The translations under genes and the position numbers were made by a program. From NCBI GenBank assembly GCA_024114885.1, contig CP099423.1:930001-994000 (forward strand): 64,000 nucleotides of DNA, written 5' to 3'. Of this stretch, positions 1 through 10,079 are shown in pieces. How positions within the stretch are numbered: position 1 is the first letter of the stretch; every line of letters begins with the position of its first letter. The stretch is from Septoria linicola (Eukaryota; Ascomycota; Dothideomycetes; Mycosphaerellales; Mycosphaerellaceae). Under the pieces are notes generated by a model, which was not told the DNA's origin, searched no databases, and saw only the letters and a list, made by a program, of their open reading frames with translations.

Positions 1-616
1 TGCTCCAACGTGCAGAGCACCAGGAAGAAGATGTACTGGACCAAGATCGGCTGCGTTGTAAGTGGACTGTGTGCGCTGGTGCCTTCGATCGTGCCATTGA
101 GAGCCGATGAATTGCTGTTGCTTGATCCCGATGGAAATGGTGGCAAAGGCGGAGGCGGTGATAGCGGTAGAGAAGGTGAATCCGACGTGGCTTTCTCGAT
201 TCGTGCCCAGGTCAGATAAACGTCGAACAGTAGAAGCAGAATACCAAGACGGATTATTGACGACTATCAAATATCAGTATGCATCCTAGATATGAGATGA
301 CTATCCACGTACATTGAATCGCTCGTCTTCTCTGCCAAGCCGGTTGAACAGGAGATGTCTGTACACCTGAGTATTGCTCAGCACAACATCCGACACTTTG
401 TGCTTCTCATGTACTTTGCGGACATACCTGCGGCTTGATCAAGACCAAATCTATGAACAGCACGACAAAGTCATGCTCGACATACTTGTCCGCGAATCGC
501 TTACATCGCGGACATTGTGTCAGGCGGACTCCCTTGCCGAGCGCCTTGTCATCAGCCTTACTGTATGTTGTGTACAAGTTGCTGACGGGATATCTGCATT
601 CGATACATATTGGCAT
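1..616 (-). CDS. ARV1: ARV1-like ER lipid homeostasis protein (C-terminus cut by window edge)
   Basis: Arv1 is an ER membrane protein needed for sterol and sphingolipid distribution and GPI-anchor synthesis. Three exons are readable: 616-428, 366-313 and 263 to beyond base 1, with GT-AG introns at 367-427 and 264-312, all joining in phase 0. The N-terminal Arv1 homology domain is clear. It has two CxxC pairs (C4/C7 and C35/C38, CIEC and CPRC), followed by the hallmark ADKYVEHDFV and the start of a hydrophobic segment. Exon 2 encodes the conserved YRHLLFNRL, and exon 3 has the membrane segment FDVYLTWARIEK. A proline/serine-rich linker follows, then another membrane helix that runs off the window. 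The family assignment is by motif recognition and is strong. The last part of the protein lies outside the window. Confidence 0.9.
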
Positions 617-1151
617 GTTGTCTAATTAATGCTGATCGGAGCTGGTTCTCATATTGCCGAACGCGAAGTGGAAGTCGCGCCAAGGACTCCTGCCATCTCC
701 CCATGACATCGACTTGCGGATCAGATTCTGGCATCAACATTTGCGATTGCAATGAAGGCAATCCGAAACGGGATGCCGGCTGACAACGTGTCTGTATGCT
801 CTTACCCGGCATGCGGCTGTCGCTGGAGGCGCCGATGCAAGAAAAAATGATATGTCGCAAACGCGAATGCTTGTCATCCGCACTCACGGTACCAGCCAGC
901 ATCTGTATCCGTGTGGGACTGCTTTGGCGATACGCATGATGGACTGCTGTTCGGTGCAGACACTACTGATCCATCACGTATCACAACCAATAATGTGTCT
1001 GCCGTCAGTGGTTTGTTGATTGTCGATGCACTGACACCTATAAAGCGGACTATGCTCTTGCGTCGACACAGAGACATTTTCCCTTGGAACTCATAGATCC
1101 GTCATTACGAGCTCGCCTTCTTACCGGATTGCCTGAAGTGATCAGTTCACC
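617..1151. other. Intergenic, divergent promoters
   Basis: Non-coding spacer between the minus-strand ARV1 start and the plus-strand gene starting at 1152. Short open frames here show no coherent protein. I see no RNA gene or repeat. Confidence 0.5.
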
Positions 1152-2358
1152 ATGAGTGCCTCGCTGGAAGCGCTACATTCAAGACATCATGATCTGAGGA
1201 TGCATCAGCAAGACCTAAAGGCAAAGCTCGCTGTACATAGAGGGCAAGCTGCATCTTGCGAAGTGGAATTGACCCGCGTCAAATTTGAGATCATTCAGGT
1301 CAAGAAGGTAGATTGCTACGTCTTTTGCGCGTCCATGTGAAGCATAGCTGACGGCATAGGAATTTCCTCCAATGCGCAACGCTTCCGACAGGAATTCAGC
1401 GAACTCTTCGACAACTCAACAATCGGCAACTACCAATCCGTCTCCTCCAGCCAGTACTGTCGAGCACAACCTGGACGACGCCAGTGAAAGGAATCGACCA
1501 GGGCTGGTGCCGAATGAGAACCGTCCAAAAGATGGAGATGCCCGGATATCCCTCCGGAAACTAGGCAAAAAGTTCCCATGCCTAGTGAAGATTAAGGTCG
1601 AAGACGTCTTCAGATGGCACGAAACCTGGTGCTCAGAGTGTGGGAAGAACAGTACGTCAAGAAATGGCACCCACTATCTGGCCGGCTTTGACGAACTCAA
1701 CCGCCACTGAGTAGCAAACCATAAGGATTTCTGTAGAAGACATCGAATCCATCCTGATGACACGTTCGGTATACAAGAGACAGAGATTCTCGCAGGCCGC
1801 CATTTACTATCCGATGACGAAGTGAAGAAGCTCCGCAATGGCGGACACATGATAAGAATGGTCACTGGGCCGCTGAGACAACGCAAGAGAGAGACAAACA
1901 GAGGCGCCAGGAGCATCGACAAGGAGATTTCTCAATTATCCTATGGCGGACCTTCAAGTGCTCATCAAGGTCGTGTAGCAACGTGCCGGAATCTGCAAGG
2001 TCACCTGCGGACGACAACGTCCAACCACTCGCATAGCAGGACACCTTCCATTGCAGTCAGCGATCGCTCCGCAGGCATCAATTCACGCGACGTAGCGCCA
2101 CCGAAATCTCTGAAGAGGAAGGCAATGTCCACAGACTATGAAATGGATGGAGCAGGATCGGAGATCATGAGTAAAGCTGCAGCACGATCATCTCGGTCGA
2201 CAGCCAACTACAACGAAGCTGACGACTACGACAACGAGGAGGACGAAGAAGAGGAGGAAGAAGAAGAAGAAGGGGAGACCGGGGCAGAGGAAGGGGACGA
2301 CGAGGACGACGAGGATGGCGAGGACGACGACGATGAGGGTGCCAACATGTTTTCTTGA
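1152..2358 (+). pseudogene. Coiled-coil/C2H2-like zinc-finger protein interrupted by an in-frame TGA
   Basis: I do not recognise a characterised family. Exon 1 (1152-1307) encodes a 52-residue coiled coil rich in K, E and Q. A 52-nt GT-AG intron (1308-1359) follows, then a Ser/Pro-rich linker and a block reading KFPCLVKIKV with CSECGKN downstream. The same block occurs in the gene at 10080-11342 (YFPIVVRI, CRQCGNN). There it continues into LQKHVKDVHK, giving a C-x2-C...H-x4-H arrangement. Here the equivalent reads LNRH, then TGA at 1708-1710, then VANHK in the same frame. The frame stays open to 2358 and ends in a long Asp/Glu tract (about residues 2220-2340 in base coordinates). No frame-compatible intron removes the TGA, so I call it a broken or readthrough-dependent gene. 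A sequencing error cannot be excluded. Confidence 0.5.
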
Positions 2359-2629
2359 GACACAGCAGGAGACAGCGCTCTAAGATTTGGTCAGCCGACG
2401 AGGTTAATAGCAAGTGATGCTGCGGTGGACACCCGGCTACACGCCAATGTGATTTCGTCACACCTGATAGACTTCAGAGCTGCCGGAGCGTCGTCCGGCG
2501 CCACTACCACACGCTATGACGACAAAGGCACATAATTCTTCCAATATGTCGATATATTCTGTCCACTTCACATTATCTTTGCTCTGGCATACCAACTTTG
2601 GAACATATTTTCAAGCACCACTCACCAAA

Positions 2630-3521
2630 ATGTCTTTCAAAATCCTCGACTTCAAATGTGCCCTGGTACGCCCACTCCAACACAACCACCACCAGCAATC
2701 ACCTCACACATCCTAACACTCTCTCCCAGGTCACAGGCGGCGCCGGCGGCATCGGCCGGGCAATGACAGAATACTTCCTCTCACTCAACAAAAAGGTCAT
2801 CATTGCCGGCCGCACAGAATCCAAACTCAAGTCCACAGCCCAAGAAATCAACAACTCCAATCTATCCTACTACGTCCTCGACACAGGCGACCTGGCTAGC
2901 ATTCCAGCTTTCATCAAGAAGCTCACATCCGAACATCCGGATCTGGACTGTCTCGTCAACAATGCTGGTGTTCAGCGACCTCTGGATGTGAATGAGATGT
3001 CCCCCGAAGACTTTCTCGAGAAGGCAGATCAAGAGGTCTCGATCAATATCAATGGTCCGATGCATCTCGCGATTGGACTGTTGCCACACTTCAAATCGCA
3101 CAAGTCAGGAGCAGTGATCATCAACGTCTCTTCCGTACTAGGCTATATCCCCACAAGCGTGATCAACCCCGTATACAACGGAACGAAAGCCTGGCAGCAT
3201 TTCTGGAGTGTCAATCTTCGCACTCAATTGAGCAGGGCGAAAGATGGAGGTGAGAAGATCAGAGTTGTGGAGATTGCTCCACCGACTGTGGCGACGGATC
3301 TGCATCGTGAGAGAGAGGATCCCAATGATAATAAGAAGGAGAACAATGATGCTGCGTTGAGTGTGGAGGAGTTTATGGATGAGTTGACGAGTGGGCTGAA
3401 GAGAGATGACGAGGTCATTTCGGCTGGTTGGGGAAAGGGGCCAGTGGAGAAGTGGTATAAGACTTATGCTGAAGATTACAAGAAAGCTGCTGGTGATCAG
3501 GGCGGGAGAGGGTTTGCTTGA
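2630..3521 (+). CDS. Short-chain dehydrogenase/reductase (DltE-like)
   Basis: An NAD(P)-dependent oxidoreductase with a Rossmann fold, 275 aa. Exons are 2630-2665 and 2730-3521. The 64-nt intron has a CTAAC branch site and splits the protein just before the cofactor loop. Joining gives CALVTGGAGGIGRAM, the classical TGxxxGIG motif. Also visible are NNAG (after DLDCLV), NVSS with the catalytic serine, and YNGTK with the catalytic Tyr and Lys. Length is normal for a classical SDR. The sequence style, including the VVEIAPPTVATD motif after the active site, resembles fungal DltE-like reductases. The substrate cannot be told. The ATG at 2630 is chosen because upstream in-frame sequence reads through the intron and lacks the splice junction. 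Confidence 0.85.
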
Positions 3522-3557
3522 GTGGTAACTCTTGATGTCGCTTTCATGATAGCACAG

Positions 3558-4625
3558 CTATAACGCTCGATAGGAGGATCGCGGCGATGCTTCTCGCAGA
3601 ATCATAGCCTTCACGTCCTCGTACGCACTCTGCAAATCGAAGGCAGGCAATTTGCGTGTAACCTCCACCTGAAGACCTCGGATCGTGGCAGAATCCCGCG
3701 AGGCTGTCATACGTAATACCATCGAATTTTTCGGATGATAATTCATGTGATGGCAATACTTTGGTATGTCCAGCGCGGCGAAGGAGGTCTGGGGCTCGTG
3801 AGCCAGAGGCCAAGCAGAATATTGACGGCAATGGACCAGAGCAAAGATTCGAATTCTGTATTGGTCTCCCTGAGGAGGAAGAGTGCCGTGTAACAGCCAG
3901 TCGACAGCGGTGAGAAGCGTGGCTCCATCCAGTATCTGACGGAGATCCACGTCGATCACGAGCAGTGCGATATCGAGTCTCTTCAACACAGGTAGCAAAG
4001 TCAACAGCTTTTGCACCGTCCTGCGAGTGTTGTCCCAGTGTCCAGGTTCTGGTGCAGCCGTGTTCCACGGACATTCCATCAGGCCGTCCTCGACGTAGAG
4101 TGTGAACCTAGTAACAGCAGCCAGATGCCCCCAAATTCCTGCCATTGCAACGGGCCCTAGAGAGCTCAGCTCCTTCTTAGGTCGAAACCTCTGAATTTGC
4201 AGCGTAGCTCTCTTGTGCTTGTACTTGTACTTGTACGCGATCTGAGACGTACATTCTCTACTGAAGCGCTTGCAGATGAGCCGAGCATTGACGTGCTGCA
4301 CGCTCCCTAGTGCCGCATAGGGAACTGGCGACTCCCATGAAGTATTTGGCCGTACCTTAACAGTGTCCACCAATCGTTCGTAGATCAAGTCTCGAACTTC
4401 AGTTGGGAGCCGAAAGAATGAGGGCTGCTCGCGCTTGTGTTCCTTGAGAAGCTTCAAGCAAGAAGGCTTCGAGGGAAAATTTGCGCGACTTGTCGCTGGA
4501 GACGTGGATGCCATGTTAATCTCGGGAATGCTATCGCCAGCTTGGCCAGATGAGAGGTCTGCTATATCCATGATTCGATGTAGGCTTGTGTTGTTCTGCG
4601 CAGAGTAGAAACTGCTGGACACCAT
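3558..4625 (-). CDS. F-box-like hypothetical protein
   Basis: Single-exon protein of 355 aa. After a polar N-terminus it carries FFRLPTEVRDLIYERL near residue 75. This matches the LPxEVRxxIY helix found in a very large family of fungal F-box-like proteins (often annotated as 2EXR or F-box-like). The rest describes an alpha/beta protein of the same kind, with RLICKRFSREC after the motif and a region of alternating hydrophobic strands. Such proteins are usually SCF substrate adaptors or orphan paralogues. I infer no specific target. It converges tail-to-tail with the SDR gene, with only 36 bp between the stops. An alternative start exists at the internal MDIADLSS. Confidence 0.65.
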   Translation of the reverse strand: MVSSSFYSAQNNTSLHRIMDIADLSSGQAGDSIPEINMASTSPATSRANFPSKPSCLKLLKEHKREQPSFFRLPTEVRDLIYERLVDTVKVRPNTSWESPVPYAALGSVQHVNARLICKRFSRECTSQIAYKYKYKHKRATLQIQRFRPKKELSSLGPVAMAGIWGHLAAVTRFTLYVEDGLMECPWNTAAPEPGHWDNTRRTVQKLLTLLPVLKRLDIALLVIDVDLRQILDGATLLTAVDWLLHGTLPPQGDQYRIRIFALVHCRQYSAWPLAHEPQTSFAALDIPKYCHHMNYHPKNSMVLRMTASRDSATIRGLQVEVTRKLPAFDLQSAYEDVKAMILREASPRSSYRAL

Positions 4626-6191
4626 GTAGCCATTAAAGTAGCGAAGCTACTAACGAAAGTTCATGGTTGGAAGAGCCTTCCGTGGCCTTTCAGCAGCAGA
4701 CTTGGTCCAACGAGCCTTGGCAAAACCTTGCCTAGACAGCATAGCAACTCATGTTGACCCAGTGTATCCTCCATGCGTCAGTCGATGACAGCTTCAACCG
4801 CCGTGGCATACTGCTTGGCGAAGCCGGGGTGCGATATGTTGGATGCTCTCATGATGATCTGATGCGGGCGCAAACCTCGAGTGCAACTTCGCTGACACGG
4901 ATAAAATGTAAGTGGGAAGTCGCTGCGTGTGCTGATCTGTGCTCGGAAGAGTTTGTCGTCGCTGGGTATGATATAGTGATAGCACAATATAAAACTCTAG
5001 CATTTGAGAGGAGAATCAAGATGGAACCATTATTGACAGGTGTCGCGTGCTGCAGGTAATCGCGGTGAGAGGCGAGGCAGCGATGAGTGTGAGCAGCGTG
5101 CCTTCCGAAGTCGTCTCAAAGATCTCTAGGGAAAGAGCTGGTGAACTTCGCTATCTGGCTGACCTCGCTTCGGGTCCGATGCACGAGCACAATGTCATCA
5201 GTCCAGCTGAGACTTCTTGTATTGGATTGCGGTTCCTTGGTTGAGTTATCGTGATTAGTACTTCAAAGCAATCTGCCTCACGTAAGTTTTGCCATCAAGC
5301 TTCAATGTCAGTGCCTCCGAACAGACGTCATATCGATCTCGACATGGGTACATTGGATTGTCAACGAGGTCTAATGCCTAGCCACGAGAACTTGTTCAAG
5401 AGTTACCACGCAGACGGGTACCTGTCATCTCATCGGCGACTGTATTTGTCGTACTCTCGCTCGATTCGAGAGGATTGTTCGCCGTCTCGTTGGATGCAGA
5501 CAGTAGTCTCAGGCTGTGCGACCACAATCCCTCAACGTCCACGTTCTCTAGGCGGTGTAGCCGGATCAGGCGTCCGGCGTGGGCATTGCAGCACAGCATC
5601 GTCCGCACGAGTGCTGGGCGGAGCCATAGGTCAGTCGACCGTCTGCGCAGGATGGTCTGGGTGGTGCAGACCAAACACACGAGATTTGTGACTCGAGCAT
5701 GGCAGATGAGAGGAGCTGGACTGGAGTCAGTTGGCAGAACGCCTCGGATTCAGGTGGCTACAAAGGGCATAGTGGCGTTTCGGCAAGAGGGCTGGGCGCA
5801 AGTCTGAGCAGATTGTCCCTCCGTCCAAAAAGGCGTTTCCATCCTCATCATAGCTCGCTCTCTGTTCTAACAATAGCACGACCTCGAAAACACCACATCG
5901 CCGGCGCGTCTAATCGCAAAACGACGTGAATTGGCAGCAGAGTGGCAGACTTATTTGTCCACCACTTCTGCGCTCGTCGCGCACGCGCAGACTTTGCATC
6001 TACCATTTGCACGCATTCCAGCGCAATAATAAGCGCCGCGAGTGTGTGTATTGTGTGGTGTCTGTGAATGCATCGTTGCGGCGAAGACCAACGCTGAGCC
6101 ATTCGAACGCGGCGCTTGGTAGCGAGCCGCTACCGGTCAATTGATTGACAGCCCAACTGCAGCAATAGCAGCAGCAGCAGCAGCAGCCATC
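4626..6191. other. Long divergent intergenic region ahead of rlmA
   Basis: About 1.57 kb between the minus-strand F-box-like gene and the RlmA start. Several short open frames overlap, but none has a recognisable domain or a consistent splice structure. It probably holds the long 5' leader and promoter of rlmA. The only repeat I see is the CAG run just before the rlmA ATG. Confidence 0.5.
6164..6190 (+). repeat. CAG trinucleotide run in the rlmA 5' leader
   Basis: A CAG/CAA-type microsatellite (about seven consecutive CAG units preceded by a degenerate unit) ends two bases before the RlmA start codon. It is in the leader, not translated from the MADS-box ATG. Such runs are length-variable in fungi. 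Confidence 0.75.
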
Positions 6192-8101
6192 ATGGGCCGA
6201 CGGAAGATTGAGATCAAGCCCAGTGAGACTGCCTCACCTTCATCTCTGTCAGGAATTGGCCAGCTAATACCACCACCTCCACACAGTCCGCGATGATCGC
6301 AACCGCAGTGTGACCTTCCTCAAGCGCAAAGGCGGTCTCTTCAAAAAGGCTCACGAGCTCTCCGTCCTCTGCTCCGTTGACGTTGCCGTCGTTATCTTCG
6401 GGCACAATAAGAAGCTGTACGAATACAGCTCCTCCGACATCAACGAGATCATTGGCAGGTTTCAATACGTACGGGGCTTCACACATCATACCACGAAAGA
6501 GCAGCAGGCTAATGGATGCATAGTATGGCGGCGCGCACGAACACAAAGGGCCCCAGGACTTTGCCGACAAGACGGGCGGCGGCGATGATGATGACGACGA
6601 TGGAGAGGGCGGCGATGATATGGGCGTCGATGAACACAGAGGCACACCCGATCCTTCGATGATGCACCCGCAGATGGTCAACCATCCTGGCTTCCAGCAT
6701 GTCAGAAACGGCACGCCACACGCCTCGCCGCCCATGCACAATGGAGTCATGCCACAGTTCACGCGTGGTCCGTCACCTCTGCCTCCCGGAATGGCAGTAT
6801 CGCGGCCAAACTCCCGCAATGCTCAGCATCCACAGCATATCCGCAGGACGAGTTCGAATCTCGTGCCCCAACATCCGCCGGGGCCACAGCCTGGATATGC
6901 CTATCAGCCCAATGCGCCTTTCTACAATCCGCAAGCTGCGCAGATGCAAGCGAGACCTCCTCCTGGGCCTGTTGGTCCACCAGGCGCATATCCAACTCCT
7001 TATGCTCCGCAGCCACCACAACATCCTCAGATGGCTCAAGCATTCCTCGAAGATCAACGCCGTTCGATGCCTCCCACATATCAACCCCAGCCGCCACCAC
7101 AGCCGAACATGCAAAGACACCCATCGTCAGATCACCTCGCGCCTCCTGGACAGCAAGCTCATCCTTCACCCCGACTGCAGCAACAGCAACAGCAACGGCC
7201 GACACCCTCACCGCAACCGCCTCAGAACGAATTCCAAAGCCCGCCTCTGCCGCAACCGAAACCACTGCCAGCGCATGCCAAATCGCACAGCATCTTCACG
7301 CCCATCGACGATAGCAGATCGATGCTTGCACAGCATTGGGGAGGGCCCAGCAATGCCGACTCTCGTATTGATCCATCTATCAAGATTGAAGGGGGAGGTC
7401 CTCGGTCACAATCGATAGACGTCGCTCAAATGCATCGAGAGAACCACGCCAGAGCTAATGGACTATCACCGCGACCGCCTCCATCTGTGCCGCCGCCTAC
7501 GATGCAGTCTCCGCAACCGCCACCAAGAACTGCTAGCACACCTACCATTGTCGCTCCTTCTCGCACAGGGTCCGTTCAGAACGAAGCCAAGAGACCTCGA
7601 CTGAAAGTACAAATACCAAGTGAGCAGTCTGGAGACGAAGGAGGCACTGCAGATTCGGCGCAGGATCTGGACACGAGTGAAGCACAAACAGCAAATACAG
7701 GAAGCGGCGGTCAGCCTCCGATGCCGCCGCATGGAGTCGTGTTGCCGCCACCATCGCCCAGCGCTGGTGCTTTACTTTCTGCTGGCGCACAAGGTCCTCC
7801 TAACCCGTTCGCCAGGCCGGCGCCACCTATGAGTACCAATCCGCATGCTGCCAATCGTGAAGCGAACCACATCGAAACCCCTTTGTCGGCCTTGCCCAGC
7901 AGATTCATGAACAACGAGTTACTCCCCTCGCCGTCAGCTTTCTACCCTTCAGATTGGAACAATAACATGCTTCCATCACCGTTTACATTTCAAACGCCAA
8001 TAGCGGGCAACGGACCCAGTTGGCGGACGGAGGACGATCGAAAACGAGGCAACGAAGATCAGGAACCAGATGGTAATGACTCGAAACGAACGAAGACTTG
8101 A
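6192..8101 (+). CDS. rlmA: MADS-box transcription factor RlmA (MEF2 type)
   Basis: Orthologue of Aspergillus RlmA/yeast Rlm1, the nuclear effector of the cell-wall-integrity MAP kinase pathway. Exons 6192-6222, 6287-6468 and 6524-8101 give 596 aa. Introns are 64 and 55 nt with CTAAT-type branch sites. The joined N-terminus reads MGRRKIEIKPIRDDRNRSV and continues into the MADS core FLKRKGGLFKKAHELSVLC, then FGHNKKLYEY. Exon 3 begins YGGAHEHKGPQDF, followed by a Gly/Asp tract, which is characteristic of fungal RlmA. The remainder is a long Pro/Gln-rich activation region with an SP/TP-rich C-terminus (LPSPSAFYPSDW) where MAP-kinase docking and phosphorylation sites are expected. First intron in the middle of the MADS domain, consistent with the family. 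High confidence. Confidence 0.95.
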
Positions 8102-8515
8102 TGCGTTTGGAACACCCAATCACCGGGAAATGCGCGAGGCATCGAAGCCCAACAAATTGCGGGCAGCAAAGAAGCCCGACGACGACGAGTAGTAATGATG
8201 AAACGACTCTGCATACCAGCGGGCGTAGAACAACAGCAACATTTTGACAGGAGTGGTGTCTCGTGTTACCAGTAATGAATGGGTGTACGACTTGTCATCA
8301 CATCGAAAGAGCGATAAAACGAAAGCGAGCGACTTCGGACATTCCTTCAGGAGAACTGTGACTTTGCAGCGAGGCGCAGCATGCACAACGGGGAGTACAG
8401 CGACATGAAGCGGATCTTGCGATCAAGCAAATGAGATATAGTAGCATAATGAATGACTGATCGTCAACGACACTATCAAGCCTGAGCAAGCATCATTTCT
8501 CCTCGATCAGTCACA
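8102..8515. other. Intergenic (convergent 3' ends)
   Basis: Spacer between the rlmA stop and the stop of the minus-strand gene that ends at 8516. No coding signal, RNA gene or repeat seen. Confidence 0.5.
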
Positions 8516-9432
8516 CTACGGAAGAGCATTTGGCCACCAAGTCCTGCACAATAGTCTCGCATGACACGAACTCACGAAACTAATCTTTCTCTCCTTTTGC
8601 TGCTTCATACTCCTCAGCTTGCATCTTGCTCTTCTCTCTGTTCTGCCAGTTTGACGCTTTAGCAAGCGCGCCATCTGATCGCCTGTGCCATATCTCCTCA
8701 CGTGGCGCTGCGCAGCCTCGTCTTGGTAGTCGTCAGCAATGACAACAGGTGGATGATTTATGGCTGCGTCTTGGAGTGCCTTGGCTCGCTTTTCCGATGC
8801 GCCCGCTTTCTCGATCATGTCGGACATGTCAAAGTTGGATGGTATTGAAGGCCTTAGTCCAGTGGGCGGTGTGGATGTCGATGGCCATGGAATGTCTGAC
8901 TTGCGGGCAGTCCTGGAGGGGTTTGAGGTAGCAGACTTCTGTGTGGCGAGGTTGTTGGTTGGGCAAGCAGAAGCTGGGTCCGTAGTTGAGGGACCTCCAT
9001 TGACAGATGGTTTCTTGCTTCGCGGATCATGTAAAGGGCTGTGCTTATTTCCACGATGTCGAAGACGAGGCACCTTGCTGTCGGAGGAATTTGGGGCTTC
9101 TGCCGCAGTCACTGCTGGAGATGGATGGGGCTCAGTGGTTGGGAACGAAGACAGCGCAGGGCTAGTTTCTGACGCTGAGGGAATCGTTTCTGTAGTGTGT
9201 TGTGACTCTACTGAAACGCCGGGAGGTGTCTCGAAGGAAGTCAGCGACTAAAGAGCATATCAAGGTCTGCCGGATTTCTTACCTGACCCCGGGCCACGTG
9301 AGCATCACGTCGTGCTTTCAAGTCGTTCAATTCTTGCTGGTGCTGTGTGAGTGTGGCAGTCTTTGCATCAATTTGAGTCTGCAAGGTCTCCTGGTTCCTG
9401 CCGACTTCTGCGAGGTCTTCCTCTTTACCCAT
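8516..9432 (-). CDS. Hypothetical coiled-coil protein
   Basis: Not a recognised family. Proposed exons are 9432-9283 and 9247-8516 (293 aa). The proposed intron is only 35 nt but has GTAAG at the donor and CTCTTTAG at the acceptor, and it joins in phase 0. The N-terminal 50 residues form a coiled coil (LQTQIDAKTATLTQHQQEL). The middle is Ser/Thr/Pro-rich and disordered. The C-terminal part has a basic, helical stretch (MARLLKRQTGRTERRARC). The HQQ-[DE]-L heptads resemble those of the gene at 1152. With the paralogue at 10080 this hints at a local family, but this copy lacks the zinc-binding block. The 3' end is uncertain: an alternative frame near 8600 also looks coding, so a frameshift or another intron is possible. 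Confidence 0.5.
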
Positions 9433-10079
9433 GGCTGCGATCTCGTTTGAGGATGTTGCTTGCCCAAATGGTTGGCTAGTCGAAGTAAGAAGCACAATCA
9501 TGTTCAGGTAGCCAAAGTCCAAGCGATCAGCAAACAGTCAACGAAACGAGACAAAGAGCAGGAGTTGCGTGCAGAACGAATTTACCAGAAACTGCCTCGC
9601 TGTTCGACTTTGGGCAATCGTGTCTTCTCGAGCGTGTGTTATTCTCGAGTAGTGTCTCATTCCTCTCCAGAAAGTGTTGGAAACAAACGTGTCAGTAGTT
9701 CCGCCACCAACAGCTCGTCCGCGATCACGGCTATTCAACTGTTCCCCTACATCAAGTCCACTACAGTGAATTGGGGCTTCACGGTATTTGGTCCTCCATG
9801 GAACGTCGCAGCACTTCTCGTTCTACAAACGTGGCTCGTAACGTGGTACCAGTTCGACTTGCCGAGCGTGATCATGCTACTTTGATGCTCCAAGTAGCAC
9901 CATGGGCACCAGCAGTTCCAGCACCGCCATCACCCACCTTAGTCCTCCACAGAAGCACCACTGCCCAGCTCCTTCTCCCTGTCCTCCTCGCCGCCTTCCA
10001 ACGTAGCCAGCTGACTGTGAGACCTATCTATCTTCCAGCCACCAGACCGTCCTTGAATCTCGGCCTCCGAAGCACCACA
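9433..10079. other. Intergenic
   Basis: About 650 bp between two minus-strand genes. It should hold the promoter of the coiled-coil gene at 8516-9432. No additional gene, RNA or repeat is visible. Confidence 0.45.

Noticed and set aside
1654..1736. Intron GTACGT...CTGTAG that would remove the in-frame TGA of the zinc-finger gene
   Set aside because: Removes the zinc block and joins out of frame with the downstream open frame.
3544..4074. 176-codon minus-strand frame overlapping the F-box-like gene
   Set aside because: Shifted frame of the longer gene, without the LPxEVR motif continuing.
6214..6819. 201-codon minus-strand frame across the rlmA MADS box
   Set aside because: Antisense to well-supported exons; low-complexity Ser/Pro/Gly reading.
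6699..7418. 239-codon second plus-strand frame inside rlmA exon 3
   Set aside because: Overlaps the Pro/Gln-rich activation region in another frame; composition is His/Arg/Ser noise from CAG/CCA-rich DNA.
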